A DNA stretch of 64,000 nucleotides from Flammeovirga yaeyamensis. GTDB taxonomy: Bacteria > Bacteroidota > Bacteroidia > Cytophagales > Flammeovirgaceae. Position numbers and translations under genes: made by a program. The notes under the pieces were generated by a model. That model saw only the letters and a list, made by a program, of their open reading frames with translations, ran no database searches and was not told the origin of the DNA. The stretch is taken from NCBI RefSeq assembly GCF_018736045.1, contig NZ_CP076132.1, positions 3,767,501 through 3,831,500 of the forward strand, in the 5' to 3' direction. Shown in pieces: positions 8,312 through 16,758 of the stretch. Numbering within the stretch: the stretch's first letter is position 1; every line of letters begins with the position of its first letter.

Positions 8312-9550
8312 ATGGCTTCACTAACAAAAAAAGAATTACAGAAAAAGTACGAAGAGTACAAAGCACAAGGACTAGCCTTAGACATGACAAGAGGTAAGCC
8401 GGGTGTTGAACAATTAGACCTATCGTTACCAATGTTAGACTTGGTAACATCGAAAGATTACAAAACTGTAGCGGGTGCTGATACGCGTAACTACGGTGGT
8501 CTTGATGGTATTCCAGAAATGAAAGAAATCTTTAAAGATTTCTTAGAAGTTTCTTCTACTGATGAAGTAATTGTTGGAGGTAACTCTTCTTTAACTTTAA
8601 TGCATGATACAATTTCTCATGCAGTTACTCACGGTTTCCCAGAAAGTAAAAAACCTTGGGGTGAGCAAAAGGTAAAATTCCTTTGTCCTTCTCCTGGTTA
8701 CGATCGTCACTTCTCTATCTGTGAGCACTTCGGAATTGAAATGGTTACTGTTCCAATGACATCAAAAGGTCCGGACATGGACGTTGTGGAGAAATTGGTA
8801 GCAGAAGATAAATCGATTAAAGGTATTTGGGTTGTTCCAAAATACTCTAACCCTACGGGTATCACTTGTTCTAAGAAAACTGTAAAACGTTTGGCGACAA
8901 TGAAAACGGCGGCAAAAGACTTCCGTATCATGTACGATAATGCTTATACTGTTCACCACTTATCGAAAGAACAAGACGAATTAGCAAACATCTTAGAGTT
9001 AGCCAAAGAAGCAGGTACTGAGAATAGAGTTTTGATCTTCGGTTCATTCTCTAAAATCTCATTTGCTGGTGCAGGTGTTGCTGCTATGGGTGCTGCCAAA
9101 GTAAATATCGACTGGATGAAAGGTCATTTATCGATGTCTACAATTGGTCCTGATAAATTAAACCAAATCAGACACACTCGTTTCTTCAAGGATATGAAAG
9201 GTGTTGAAAAACACATGAAGAAGCACGCTAAGATTATTGCTCCGAAATTCGAAGCAGTAATCGAAATCTTAGAAAAAGAGCTAGGTGATAAAGGTATCGC
9301 TACTTGGACAAATCCAAACGGTGGTTACTTCATCTCATTAGATGTTCCAAAAGGATGTGCAAAAGAAGTAGTACGTTTAGCTGCTGAAGCTGGCGTGAAG
9401 TTAACTGCTGCAGGTGCAACGTTCCCATACAAAAACGATCCTAAAGACGAAAATATCAGAATTGCTCCAACTCTTCCTTCAATGGGCGAGATCAAATTAG
9501 CAACAAGAGTTCTAGCTGTATGTGTACAGTTGGCTGCTGCTAAGAAGTAA
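8312..9550 (+). CDS. AspT-type PLP-dependent aminotransferase (fold type I)
   Basis: 412 residues. The N-terminal 'MTRGKP' motif, 'NYGGLDGIPEMKEIF', 'VGGNSSLTLMHD' and 'CPSPGYDRHF' are typical of the aspartate aminotransferase branch represented by Corynebacterium AspT (PF12897-like). 'VVPKYSNPTG' binds the cofactor carboxylate region, 'MYDNAY' carries the Asp that contacts the pyridine nitrogen, and Lys248 in 'FGSFSKISFAG' is the expected Schiff-base lysine. It most likely transfers amino groups between aspartate (or another dicarboxylic amino acid) and 2-oxoglutarate in the cytoplasm. No pathway neighbours. Substrate is inferred from the family; domain assignment is secure. Confidence 0.88.
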   Translation: MASLTKKELQKKYEEYKAQGLALDMTRGKPGVEQLDLSLPMLDLVTSKDYKTVAGADTRNYGGLDGIPEMKEIFKDFLEVSSTDEVIVGGNSSLTLMHDTISHAVTHGFPESKKPWGEQKVKFLCPSPGYDRHFSICEHFGIEMVTVPMTSKGPDMDVVEKLVAEDKSIKGIWVVPKYSNPTGITCSKKTVKRLATMKTAAKDFRIMYDNAYTVHHLSKEQDELANILELAKEAGTENRVLIFGSFSKISFAGAGVAAMGAAKVNIDWMKGHLSMSTIGPDKLNQIRHTRFFKDMKGVEKHMKKHAKIIAPKFEAVIEILEKELGDKGIATWTNPNGGYFISLDVPKGCAKEVVRLAAEAGVKLTAAGATFPYKNDPKDENIRIAPTLPSMGEIKLATRVLAVCVQLAAAKK

Positions 9551-9570
9551 TTCTAATTGATATAGAATAA

Positions 9571-9613
9571 AAGGCTGTACCAAAACAGGTTGAATCTGTT
9601 TTGGTACAGCCTT
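9571..9613 (+). terminator. Terminator after the aminotransferase gene
   Basis: Perfect 18-bp arms (9571-9588 and 9596-9613) with a 7-base loop and a short T-run, 20 bases after the stop codon. Confidence 0.88.
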
Positions 9614-9924
9614 TAAGTTTATGTAGGGTTACTTTACTTATTCTTAGTATTGTATCTCCCTTATATCTCGAGGGGTTGTCACCCCTCGTTGGGGAAGATG
9701 AGTATACAGATAGAACTATGAAGAAAATGATATTTTATACGATAGAAATGTGATCGGTAAAATCGAGGGGTTACACCACCTCTCTCGTTACAACTTAGAT
9801 TTACTAACTTAATTCCTTAGTTCCTTAGTTAAAAAACGAGCGTAAATTCAGCAACTCCTAATTCCTAGTTCCTAAATCCTCACTTTAATTCCCAAATTTC
9901 TCCCTATTAGTTATTACTTATTAC
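9614..9924. other. Gene-free patch with dispersed repeat fragments
   Basis: No gene. It holds an 8-bp hairpin CGAGGGGT/ACCCCTCG (9669-9688), the word TTGGGGAAGATGAG (9689-9702, also at 647-660), a partial second CGAGGGGTTACACC copy near 9764, two CCTTAGTT units at 9815-9830, and a stretch near 9905-9930 whose reverse complement resembles 20331-20360. The same repeat words occur in opposite orientation at 20.3-20.5 kb. Confidence 0.5.
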
Positions 9925-10521
9925 CTACCCCAGCTTTCCAAAATAGCTATCCAAAAGTTCTTTATATTCCGCCAAGTTCTCCTCAATATGCGGATCTTTC
10001 ATCACATCATAAAAGTGGTAAGAGAATGCACCGCTAATTCCGATAAACTGATTCATTTTATGAAAACCAAACATTGGGCCTGCATCTACAGATTGTTCTT
10101 CGAAGAACTCATTTTTTAAGGTAAATGCTTCTTCTGGAGCATTCCATGATGTCGTCAAAATGTATTCTTTTCCTTTTAGTAATCCACCTGTTCCATAATT
10201 TAATTTTGGATCAACACGGTGTCTCCCATCACTATTGTAAATTTTTCCTTCACCATTTGTGAGGATTTCATCCAAGTACTTTTTAAAAGCGAATGGAATA
10301 GAGAACCACCATATTGGAGTATGGTAAATGATTACATCCGCCCAAACGAATTTTTCTACTTCCTCTTGGATATCATAGCCTAGATCTATATTCGTCACCT
10401 TCACTTCTGTGTTTGGGTGATTCTTTAAATAGTCTTCGGAAAACTGTGTAATATGGATATTGAGGGATCCTTTAGAGTGCATAAACTTTTGGGATCCGTT
10501 GATTACTAAAACTTTTTTCAT
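9925..10521 (-). CDS. MdaB-like NAD(P)H oxidoreductase (flavodoxin-2 fold)
   Basis: 198 residues. The N-terminal 'VLVINGSQ' phosphate-binding loop for FMN/FAD, the central 'VIIYHTPIWWFSIPFAFKKYLDEIL' type region, 'YGTGGLLKGKEYILTTSWNAP' and 'FHKMNQFIGI' match the MdaB (modulator of drug activity B) quinone reductase group. These cytoplasmic flavoproteins perform two-electron reduction of quinones using NADPH, avoiding semiquinone radicals. Length equals family length. Divergent from the PBP1A gene, monocistronic. Assignment to family is strong; the physiological quinone is unknown. Confidence 0.88.
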   Translation of the reverse strand: MKKVLVINGSQKFMHSKGSLNIHITQFSEDYLKNHPNTEVKVTNIDLGYDIQEEVEKFVWADVIIYHTPIWWFSIPFAFKKYLDEILTNGEGKIYNSDGRHRVDPKLNYGTGGLLKGKEYILTTSWNAPEEAFTLKNEFFEEQSVDAGPMFGFHKMNQFIGISGAFSYHFYDVMKDPHIEENLAEYKELLDSYFGKLG

Positions 10522-10634
10522 GAGATATAATTTGATATTCTTTCAATAAGATTACCGAAAAAAATGTACAAATGTTCTCTATTCTCTTAAGATTTAGTAA
10601 GTATTCACAAAGTGTACGCTTATCATTTTTTTAT

Positions 10635-10642
10635 TACCTTTG
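10635..10642 (+). promoter_or_regulatory. TACCTTTG -7 box before PBP1A gene
   Basis: Matches TAnnTTTG 45 bases before the ATG at 10687. It lies inside the longest possible open frame (which could begin at 10612), which argues that translation starts at 10687 and not at the upstream codon. No clear -33 TTG at standard distance. Confidence 0.45.
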
Positions 10643-10686
10643 TTGCTGTTCCCCAACAAAATCTAAATAACAAACAACGATTCGAT

Positions 10687-12942
10687 ATGAATCCTATTAA
10701 TCATTACTTTCAAATCATACTTTCATTCTCAAAGAAACATTGGAAGCTTCTACTCGTCTCTTTTTTAGGGTTGATGGGTATTGGTATTCTTTTACTTACA
10801 CTGTTTTTAGGAGGATATTTTGGCCCTACTTATTCGGATGAAGAAATCTTAAGTTTCCAGAATGATGAAGCTTCTGAAGTTTTTTCTGAAGATAGAGTAT
10901 TGTTAGGAAAATATTTTTCAGAAAATAGAACAAATGCACAGTTCGAAGACCTCCCAGATTATTTGATACAGGCCCTTGTAGCCACAGAAGATGCTCGTTA
11001 TTTCGAACACGAAGGTGTCGATTCTCGAAGCGTTTTAAGAGTGATGGTGAAAAGTGTCTTGTTAGGCGATAAAAGTAGTGGAGGTGGCAGTACGATAACC
11101 CAACAATTGGCCAAAAATATGTTTGGCCGTAAAGACTACGGTATTTTCTCTATGCTCATTAATAAATCTGGAGAAATTAAAACGGCCCAACAATTAGAGC
11201 GACTCTATTCTAAAAACGAAATATTAGCCCTTTACCTTAATACTATTCCTTTTGGAGAAAGTATCTATGGTATTGAAACGGCTTCACAACGTTTCTTCAA
11301 TAAAAAAGTAAACGATTTGAGAATTGAAGAGGCGGCTGTTCTTATTGGGATGTTGAAGGCCAATACCTATTACAACCCCAGAAAATATCCTGAACATGCT
11401 TTGGAAAGACGTAATGTCGTTTTACATCAAATGATGAAATACGACTACATTACAAAATCACAATACGACTCATTAAGTAAACTCCCCATATCACTTGATT
11501 ATGCCAATAAAGAAAATAATGGGATTGCTGACTACTTTTTATCAAGAGTAAAAATTAAGGCTCAATCTATTATCACGGAGTACAATCAGAAAAATGGAAC
11601 ACACTATGATATTGAGGCGGATGGATTAAAAATTCATACCACATTAAATTCCCAGCTTCAAAAATACGCTATCGAAGCAGTTGAACGTCAATTAAAAGAA
11701 AAGCAAGAAGCCTTACTTCAGCAGTATAAAATGCAGAAATATAAAACGGAGCTCCAGCAGATTATTGACAGAAAATTCAATCAACTAAATGTTGAGAATA
11801 CGGTAAGTAAGCAGGAATATTTTACTTGGGAAGGAAATAAAGTCGATGATCTCTCGGTAAAAGATAGTATTAGAAATGAGTTGCTATTATTGCATGCTGG
11901 ATATTTGGCGATACATCCTCAAAATGGAGAAGTGAAAGCCTATGTTGGTGGTATAGATTTCCAATCTCATCCATATGATCAAGTAATGGCGAAACGACAA
12001 TTGGCTTCTACCTTTAAACCTATTTTATATGCTGTAGGACTTGAAAATGGATATTATCCTTGTAAATACATCAAAAATGAATTAGATGAAAATGAGGAAG
12101 GATGGAAGCCTAGTAACTATAGTAAGACTTCGGGAGGAATGTACAGTATGGCAGCTGCTTTAGCTAAATCATTAAACATTCCAACGGTAAGAATCTATAA
12201 TAAAGTTCCATTTGATGATCTCAAAGAACTATGGGACAACCTTCAATTCGAAGAAGAAATAAAAGATTTCCCTTCTACTGCATTGGGTACCACAGATGCA
12301 AGTATTTGGGAACTATCCGAAGCATATGCCTCTTTTGCTAATGGCGGTTTTTATGTACAACCAAGCATGATTACTGAAATTATAGCGGCTGATGGCACGG
12401 TCTTATATACAGCTCCAAAAGTACCTTACTCACATCGAGTAATGCAAGAAAGTACGGCTATACAAATGACGGCCATGTTGCAAAAAGTAATGAACGAAGG
12501 TACGGGAGTAGGAATGAGAAGTAGATATGGTGTCACTTTACCATTAGCGGGTAAAACAGGTACTTCACAAAACTATGGAGATGCTTGGTTTGCTACCTAC
12601 AATCCTAATTTAGTGATTATATCAAGAGTTGGTGCCTCGACCAATCAAATCCATTTTTCTTCTGGAAGAAATGGATCCGGTAGTGCATTGGCATTACCTA
12701 TCACCGCTTATAGCTTGCAAAAAGTACAGAAGGATCGTCAGTTAAAACATTGGTTTATTCCATTTGATGCTACCCCTTCTTATTTATCAAATGCTATGAA
12801 TTGTGAAGATTACAAAGAAGGAACTGACGTTGAGATGTTCTTTAAAAATATCTTCAAACCTAAATCCAAAGAAGAAAAACAAAAACGAAAGGAATTAAGA
12901 AAGGAAAAAAGGCAAAAAAGAAAGGAAAAACGAGGGATTTGA
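10687..12942 (+). CDS. Class A penicillin-binding protein (PBP1A-type)
   Basis: 751 residues from ATG at 10687; an upstream in-frame codon at 10612 is rejected because a -7 box lies between and the 10687 start places the membrane helix at a normal position (about 20-43). Glycosyltransferase 51 domain about 70-240 with 'ATEDARYFEHEGVD' (Glu101 catalytic) and 'GGSTITQQLAKN'. Transpeptidase domain about 390-680 with 'STFK' (Ser441), 'SLN' (Ser495-Asn497) and 'KTG' (Lys623). It polymerises and crosslinks peptidoglycan in the periplasm. The last 35 residues are almost all Lys, Arg and Glu. Probably co-transcribed with the downstream inositol monophosphatase (45-base gap). Confidence 0.93.
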   Translation: MNPINHYFQIILSFSKKHWKLLLVSFLGLMGIGILLLTLFLGGYFGPTYSDEEILSFQNDEASEVFSEDRVLLGKYFSENRTNAQFEDLPDYLIQALVATEDARYFEHEGVDSRSVLRVMVKSVLLGDKSSGGGSTITQQLAKNMFGRKDYGIFSMLINKSGEIKTAQQLERLYSKNEILALYLNTIPFGESIYGIETASQRFFNKKVNDLRIEEAAVLIGMLKANTYYNPRKYPEHALERRNVVLHQMMKYDYITKSQYDSLSKLPISLDYANKENNGIADYFLSRVKIKAQSIITEYNQKNGTHYDIEADGLKIHTTLNSQLQKYAIEAVERQLKEKQEALLQQYKMQKYKTELQQIIDRKFNQLNVENTVSKQEYFTWEGNKVDDLSVKDSIRNELLLLHAGYLAIHPQNGEVKAYVGGIDFQSHPYDQVMAKRQLASTFKPILYAVGLENGYYPCKYIKNELDENEEGWKPSNYSKTSGGMYSMAAALAKSLNIPTVRIYNKVPFDDLKELWDNLQFEEEIKDFPSTALGTTDASIWELSEAYASFANGGFYVQPSMITEIIAADGTVLYTAPKVPYSHRVMQESTAIQMTAMLQKVMNEGTGVGMRSRYGVTLPLAGKTGTSQNYGDAWFATYNPNLVIISRVGASTNQIHFSSGRNGSGSALALPITAYSLQKVQKDRQLKHWFIPFDATPSYLSNAMNCEDYKEGTDVEMFFKNIFKPKSKEEKQKRKELRKEKRQKRKEKRGI

Positions 12943-12987
12943 TTAATATTACTATTCGAAATAAGCACACGCTCATAACCTTATAAA

Positions 12988-13791
12988 ATGAACAAAATGG
13001 ATTTTAAAGATCTGACCCATAAAGTGGTAAAACTAACAGAAACTGTAGGAGAATTTATTGCTATCGAAAGACAAAACTTCGATAGTTCTAAAATAGAATA
13101 CAAAGGCCTTAACGATTTGGTATCTTATGTAGATAAAACTGCAGAGAAAAAACTTGTCGAAGGATTGACTACCCTTTTACCAGAAGCTGGTTTTATTGGT
13201 GAAGAAGGTACTAATAAACCTTCACAGAATGGTTTAACTTGGATTATCGATCCTTTAGATGGTACAACCAACTTTATTCATGGTGTGCCTATTTTCTCTA
13301 TCAGTATCGCCTTAGTTTCTGAAAACGACTATTGTTTAGGCGTTGTTAGAGAAGTGAATCTAAACGAATGTTTTTATGCCTGGAAAGATGGTGGTGCATT
13401 TATGAATGGTGCCCCTATTCACGTTTCTAAGCAAACTAATTTGAAATCCGGCTTAATAGCAACTGGATTTCCTTATTACGATTTCAAAAAAATGCCTCAG
13501 TACATCAATATTTTAAAAGGTATGATGGAAGGGTCTCATGGTTTACGTAGAATGGGGTCTGCAGCTGTAGACTTAGCCTATGTTGCTTGTGGTCGTTTCG
13601 AAGGTTTTTTCGAGTACAACCTTAATCCTTGGGATGTAGCTGGAGGGGGAATTATTGTAAAAGAAGCTGGTGGAGTAGTCTCTACTTTTAGCAACAACGA
13701 TAGTTACATAGAAGACAGAGAAATTATTGCTGCTGCTCCTTCTATCCATAAAGAAATGCAATCGATTATATACAAAAAGTGGAATAGTTAA
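12988..13791 (+). CDS. Inositol monophosphatase family protein (SuhB-like)
   Basis: 267 residues. Metal-binding signatures are complete: Glu72/Glu73 in 'GEEG', 'WIIDPLDGTTNFIHG' with Asp88 and Asp91, and 'NPWDVAGGGIIVKEAGG' with Asp216. Enzymes of this family hydrolyse myo-inositol-1-phosphate or related sugar phosphates (including some 3'-phosphoadenosine phosphates) with Mg2+. Exact substrate is not decidable. A second ATG at 12997 could also be the start. The gene follows the PBP1A gene by 45 bases and ends in a palindrome shared with the convergent lipoprotein gene. Confidence 0.92.
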   Translation: MNKMDFKDLTHKVVKLTETVGEFIAIERQNFDSSKIEYKGLNDLVSYVDKTAEKKLVEGLTTLLPEAGFIGEEGTNKPSQNGLTWIIDPLDGTTNFIHGVPIFSISIALVSENDYCLGVVREVNLNECFYAWKDGGAFMNGAPIHVSKQTNLKSGLIATGFPYYDFKKMPQYINILKGMMEGSHGLRRMGSAAVDLAYVACGRFEGFFEYNLNPWDVAGGGIIVKEAGGVVSTFSNNDSYIEDREIIAAAPSIHKEMQSIIYKKWNS

Positions 13792-13804
13792 TTAACTATT
13801 CCAC
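13779..13804. terminator. 26-bp perfect palindrome over two convergent stop codons
   Basis: Perfect self-complementary 26-mer spanning the last codons of the + gene (stop 13789-13791) and of the - gene (stop 13796-13798). As RNA it can fold as a hairpin with a TTAA loop on either strand, so a bidirectional terminator is likely although there is no long T-run. Confidence 0.6.
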
Positions 13805-14254
13805 ATTGGTAGAATCTAATTCATCTAGATACCCGTCTGTATATAACAAATATGTATCTGCATTCGAAGTTTCATCTTCAAATAATGTTTTGAACTCTAG
13901 TAAATATAATGTTGCACTGTCAAGATCGTTAAACTCTAAATCTCTACTAAGTACATTATCTTGAATTGTCAATTCATTGTATGGAACCGACGTTTGCTCT
14001 ACAATTTGTGAAGTAGAATCGTTTATCAATAGATAATTCAAAGTGTAAGACGATCTCTTATCTCTATTCCATCCCAATATTTTCACTCTCACTGCTAATT
14101 GTGAAGCTGAATCTTGTACTCCCAAGACCTCAATATCATGAAAAACGTTTTCAATCGGGTCGTTAATTAGTACGTCATCTTCATCATTAAGCGGTACACA
14201 AGCACTGAAGATAAAAACGAATGAAATAGCGAATAAAATGATGTTTCTATTCAT
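13796..14254 (-). CDS. Small hypothetical lipoprotein
   Basis: 152 residues. Residues 1-18 form a lipoprotein signal with the box 'FSAC' (Cys19), so the mature protein should be lipid-anchored. The remainder is acidic (Asp/Glu/Asn-rich) and predicted mostly beta by eye, with no family I recognise. It stands alone between the inositol monophosphatase (convergent) and the amylase (downstream on the same strand's far side), with about 196 bases separating it from the amylase stop. The start ATG at 14252-14254 puts the lipobox at the expected distance. Confidence 0.75.
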   Translation of the reverse strand: MNRNIILFAISFVFIFSACVPLNDEDDVLINDPIENVFHDIEVLGVQDSASQLAVRVKILGWNRDKRSSYTLNYLLINDSTSQIVEQTSVPYNELTIQDNVLSRDLEFNDLDSATLYLLEFKTLFEDETSNADTYLLYTDGYLDELDSTNVE

Positions 14255-14394
14255 TACGCTTATGTTTGTTGCCTTTGTTTTAAAGACAATTGTAATTGCA
14301 CTATGAACAACAAAAGTATGACTTTTTTGTTATATTTTTTCAAATTATTTTTTGATGTTAACGATTAGAATCAATTACACCTTCATATAATTGA

Positions 14395-14428
14395 AAAGAT
14401 CCACTTTAAATAAATAAAGTGGATCTTT
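14395..14428 (-). terminator. Terminator of the amylase gene
   Basis: Perfect 14-bp arms (14395-14408 and 14415-14428) with 6-base loop, 22 bases beyond the amylase stop on the minus strand. T-run on the minus side is short (four T). Confidence 0.8.
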
Positions 14429-14450
14429 ATATTTATGTCTAACTGTTTGA

Positions 14451-16325
14451 TTATTCAACCACTAACATAGTACCTGAATTAGCAGGAACTGTAATTGTAC
14501 CCGATGTTAAATCGAATGTTTTACCAGTTACAACATCAGTTGCTTTTTTCGCTCCTTCTAGTACCTCTTGATAATGATCTAAATCTACTGTTGTTTCTTC
14601 AGTATTCTTGTTAAAGATGGACATTACTTTTGTATCATCATCATATCTAAACATCACATACACCTCGTTTAATGGAGAGAAGTGAGTTAATTTACCATCT
14701 TGTAAAGCTGTAGTTTTTGTTCTAAAGTTGGTTAACTTTTTCACTAAATCCATAGCTTCTTTTTGCTGATCAGTTAAGCCTTTGCCCTCAAAAACATTGA
14801 CTTTGTCGCCTGCCCAACCACCTGGCATGTCTTCTCTAATTAAACCATGGTCGCCGGCAGGATCGTTGTTACCCATCACTAATTCAGTACCATAGTAAAT
14901 TTGAGGAATACCTCTAACAGTGTAGATATATACTAAACCTGTTTTAAAGTAATCGAAGTTATGGTTTACCTGATCCCAGAAACGTGGTGTATCATGGTTA
15001 TCAGGGAATGTAACTAAGTTGAATGGATCTGGATACAAGAAATCGTTCGCCAACATCTCATACACTTCGTTGAATGCTTGTTGGTATGGTGCTTTTTCTT
15101 TGTTCAAAGAATTCACTAATGATTCTTGAATCGGGAAGTCCATCATAGAAGGGCTATTCGATACGTAACCGTTTTGGTTTACTTTACCTTTTTGCCATCT
15201 TGATACTAAAGCAGGATTCGAAGTCCACTCTTCACCTACGATGTTAAAGTTTGGATATTCAGCCATGATCGCACCTGACCAATCTGACATAAAATCAGCA
15301 TCTGGGTAAGGGTAAGTATCTTGACGAATACCACCTAGATCAGCATATTCTACCCACCAAATTGAGTTTTGAATCAAATAAGTAGCTAACAACTCATTTC
15401 TTTGGTTTAAATCAGGCATCGTACCTACAAACCAACCATCTGCATGTCTTCTTTTATCAGATTCTGTTGCATAAGGATCTGCTAAAGTAGCTCTTTGATG
15501 TGAAGTCACTGGCTTTTCTTCTAGATCTTGGTAGTTATACCAATCTTTTGTTGGCAAATCGTTTGTCCACCAGTGATTTAAACCACAGTGATTCTCGATT
15601 TGGTCCATGATAATTTTGATACCTCTCTTTTTCGCCTCAGCTACAAGAGTTACATACAATTCGTTAGAACCATATCTTGGATCAATTTTATAGTAGTCGG
15701 TAGTTGAATAACCATGGTAAGAATAACTTTCCATGTTATTTTCTAATAATGGGTTAATCCACAATGCTGTGAATCCTAAATCTTGGATATAATCTAAATG
15801 ATTAATGATACCTTGAATATCACCACCATGACGACCACCTTTATTTGAACGATCAACACCTTCTAACATACCTTCAACAGTATCGTTAGATTCGTCGCCA
15901 TTTACAAAACGGTCTGGTGTGATAAGGTACATTGCATCTTTGTTGCTGAAACCTTCTCTTTCTGCAGAACCTTCTCTACGTTGTTTTAACTCATACTCGT
16001 AAGTGAAAACCACTTTGCCTTTTGAATTTTTAAACTGAACAGGGAATTTACCTGGCTCAACATCTTTATCTAAAGTAAGATTTAGGAAAAGGTAATTCGG
16101 ATTATCAACTTTAATTACTTGATCTAGTAATACACCCTCATAAGAAAGGCTAACATCCAAATCAGAAATGTCATTTCCATGAACAAGTAGTTGTAATTTA
16201 GGGTTGACCATTCCTGCCCACCAAAAGGCTGGTTCTACTCTATCGATAGAAGTTTTTGTCTTAGCGGAAACTACATTAGTAAGCAATAGTAGTGTTCCTA
16301 AAATGATTGTAAGTGTTTTTCTCAT
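14451..16325 (-). CDS. GH13 alpha-amylase/cyclomaltodextrinase (SusA-like), secreted
   Basis: 624 residues from ATG at 16323-16325; this start gives a clean signal peptide (residues 1-21, ending VVSA), whereas an upstream in-frame ATG would add 34 unsupported residues. An N-terminal beta domain (about 25-125) of the cyclomaltodextrinase-N type precedes the GH13 barrel (about 135-520) and a C-terminal beta domain. Catalytic residues are visible: nucleophile Asp336 in 'GIRQDTYPY', acid Glu365 in 'VGEEW', and Asp445 in 'FPDNHDTPR'. Residue 335 is Gln where close relatives usually have Ile or Met-like residues. It should cleave alpha-1,4 glucans or cyclodextrins in the periplasm. An operator-like palindrome lies 37 bases upstream. 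No SusC/SusD pair is adjacent. Confidence 0.92.
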   Translation of the reverse strand: MRKTLTIILGTLLLLTNVVSAKTKTSIDRVEPAFWWAGMVNPKLQLLVHGNDISDLDVSLSYEGVLLDQVIKVDNPNYLFLNLTLDKDVEPGKFPVQFKNSKGKVVFTYEYELKQRREGSAEREGFSNKDAMYLITPDRFVNGDESNDTVEGMLEGVDRSNKGGRHGGDIQGIINHLDYIQDLGFTALWINPLLENNMESYSYHGYSTTDYYKIDPRYGSNELYVTLVAEAKKRGIKIIMDQIENHCGLNHWWTNDLPTKDWYNYQDLEEKPVTSHQRATLADPYATESDKRRHADGWFVGTMPDLNQRNELLATYLIQNSIWWVEYADLGGIRQDTYPYPDADFMSDWSGAIMAEYPNFNIVGEEWTSNPALVSRWQKGKVNQNGYVSNSPSMMDFPIQESLVNSLNKEKAPYQQAFNEVYEMLANDFLYPDPFNLVTFPDNHDTPRFWDQVNHNFDYFKTGLVYIYTVRGIPQIYYGTELVMGNNDPAGDHGLIREDMPGGWAGDKVNVFEGKGLTDQQKEAMDLVKKLTNFRTKTTALQDGKLTHFSPLNEVYVMFRYDDDTKVMSIFNKNTEETTVDLDHYQEVLEGAKKATDVVTGKTFDLTSGTITVPANSGTMLVVE

Positions 16326-16361
16326 TGTGGTAAGTAATAACTCTTTATATAAGAATATGAA

Positions 16362-16382
16362 TTGTGTAATTCGTTTACACAA
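16362..16382 (-). promoter_or_regulatory. Operator-like 21-bp inverted repeat before the amylase gene
   Basis: TTGTGTAA (16362-16369), a 5-base spacer, then TTACACAA (16375-16382): perfect 8-bp arms. It lies 37 bases before the amylase start codon, inside the expected promoter/leader, and resembles binding sites of dimeric sugar repressors. Which regulator binds is unknown; no regulator gene is adjacent. Confidence 0.6.
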
Positions 16383-16525
16383 ACATGATTTATTAGACGT
16401 AGAAACGCAACTTTTGTTGGCCATCAAAAGGTCAACATAAGCTATTACGAAGTAAACATAGAAAGAAAAAACACGCTTATTTTAGCTTTTAGAGGGTTTT
16501 TGGGGTAAACATTCAAGTTACAAGC

Positions 16526-16756
16526 TTAAATTGCTTTTTGTGCTTCCATTTCTTTTTTCTTCTTGGCAGCTTCTATTTTTTCGTTCATTTCTTTCTTCAA
16601 TTTAATCATATATTTATTTTTTAAATAGGCTCCGTAAACAAAAAATAAAAATGACACGCCAAGACCTGAATATCTAATCAGTTCATTATCTTTAAAAACA
16701 ATCCAAGATGTAACAGCAGTTATGATGCCTAGAATAGTGAATAAAAATCCAATCAT
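16526..16756 (-). CDS. Small two-helix membrane protein
   Basis: 76 residues: two hydrophobic helices (about 1-20 and 28-48) followed by a highly charged Lys/Glu tail that is probably a short cytoplasmic helix. Family not recognised. The start codon lies 2 bases after the stop of the YheT-like gene, so it is the third gene of an operon (GNAT, YheT, this gene) and translation is probably coupled. No functional residues can be identified. Confidence 0.7.
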   Translation of the reverse strand: MIGFLFTILGIITAVTSWIVFKDNELIRYSGLGVSFLFFVYGAYLKNKYMIKLKKEMNEKIEAAKKKKEMEAQKAI

Positions 16757-16758
16757 TA

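Noticed and set aside
14451-16325. Amylase as part of a starch utilisation (Sus) locus
   Set aside because: No SusC/SusD pair or other glycosidase lies within the window next to it.
16326-16427. 34-residue N-terminal extension of the amylase
   Set aside because: It would place a non-hydrophobic stretch in front of a perfect signal peptide and run through the operator palindrome.
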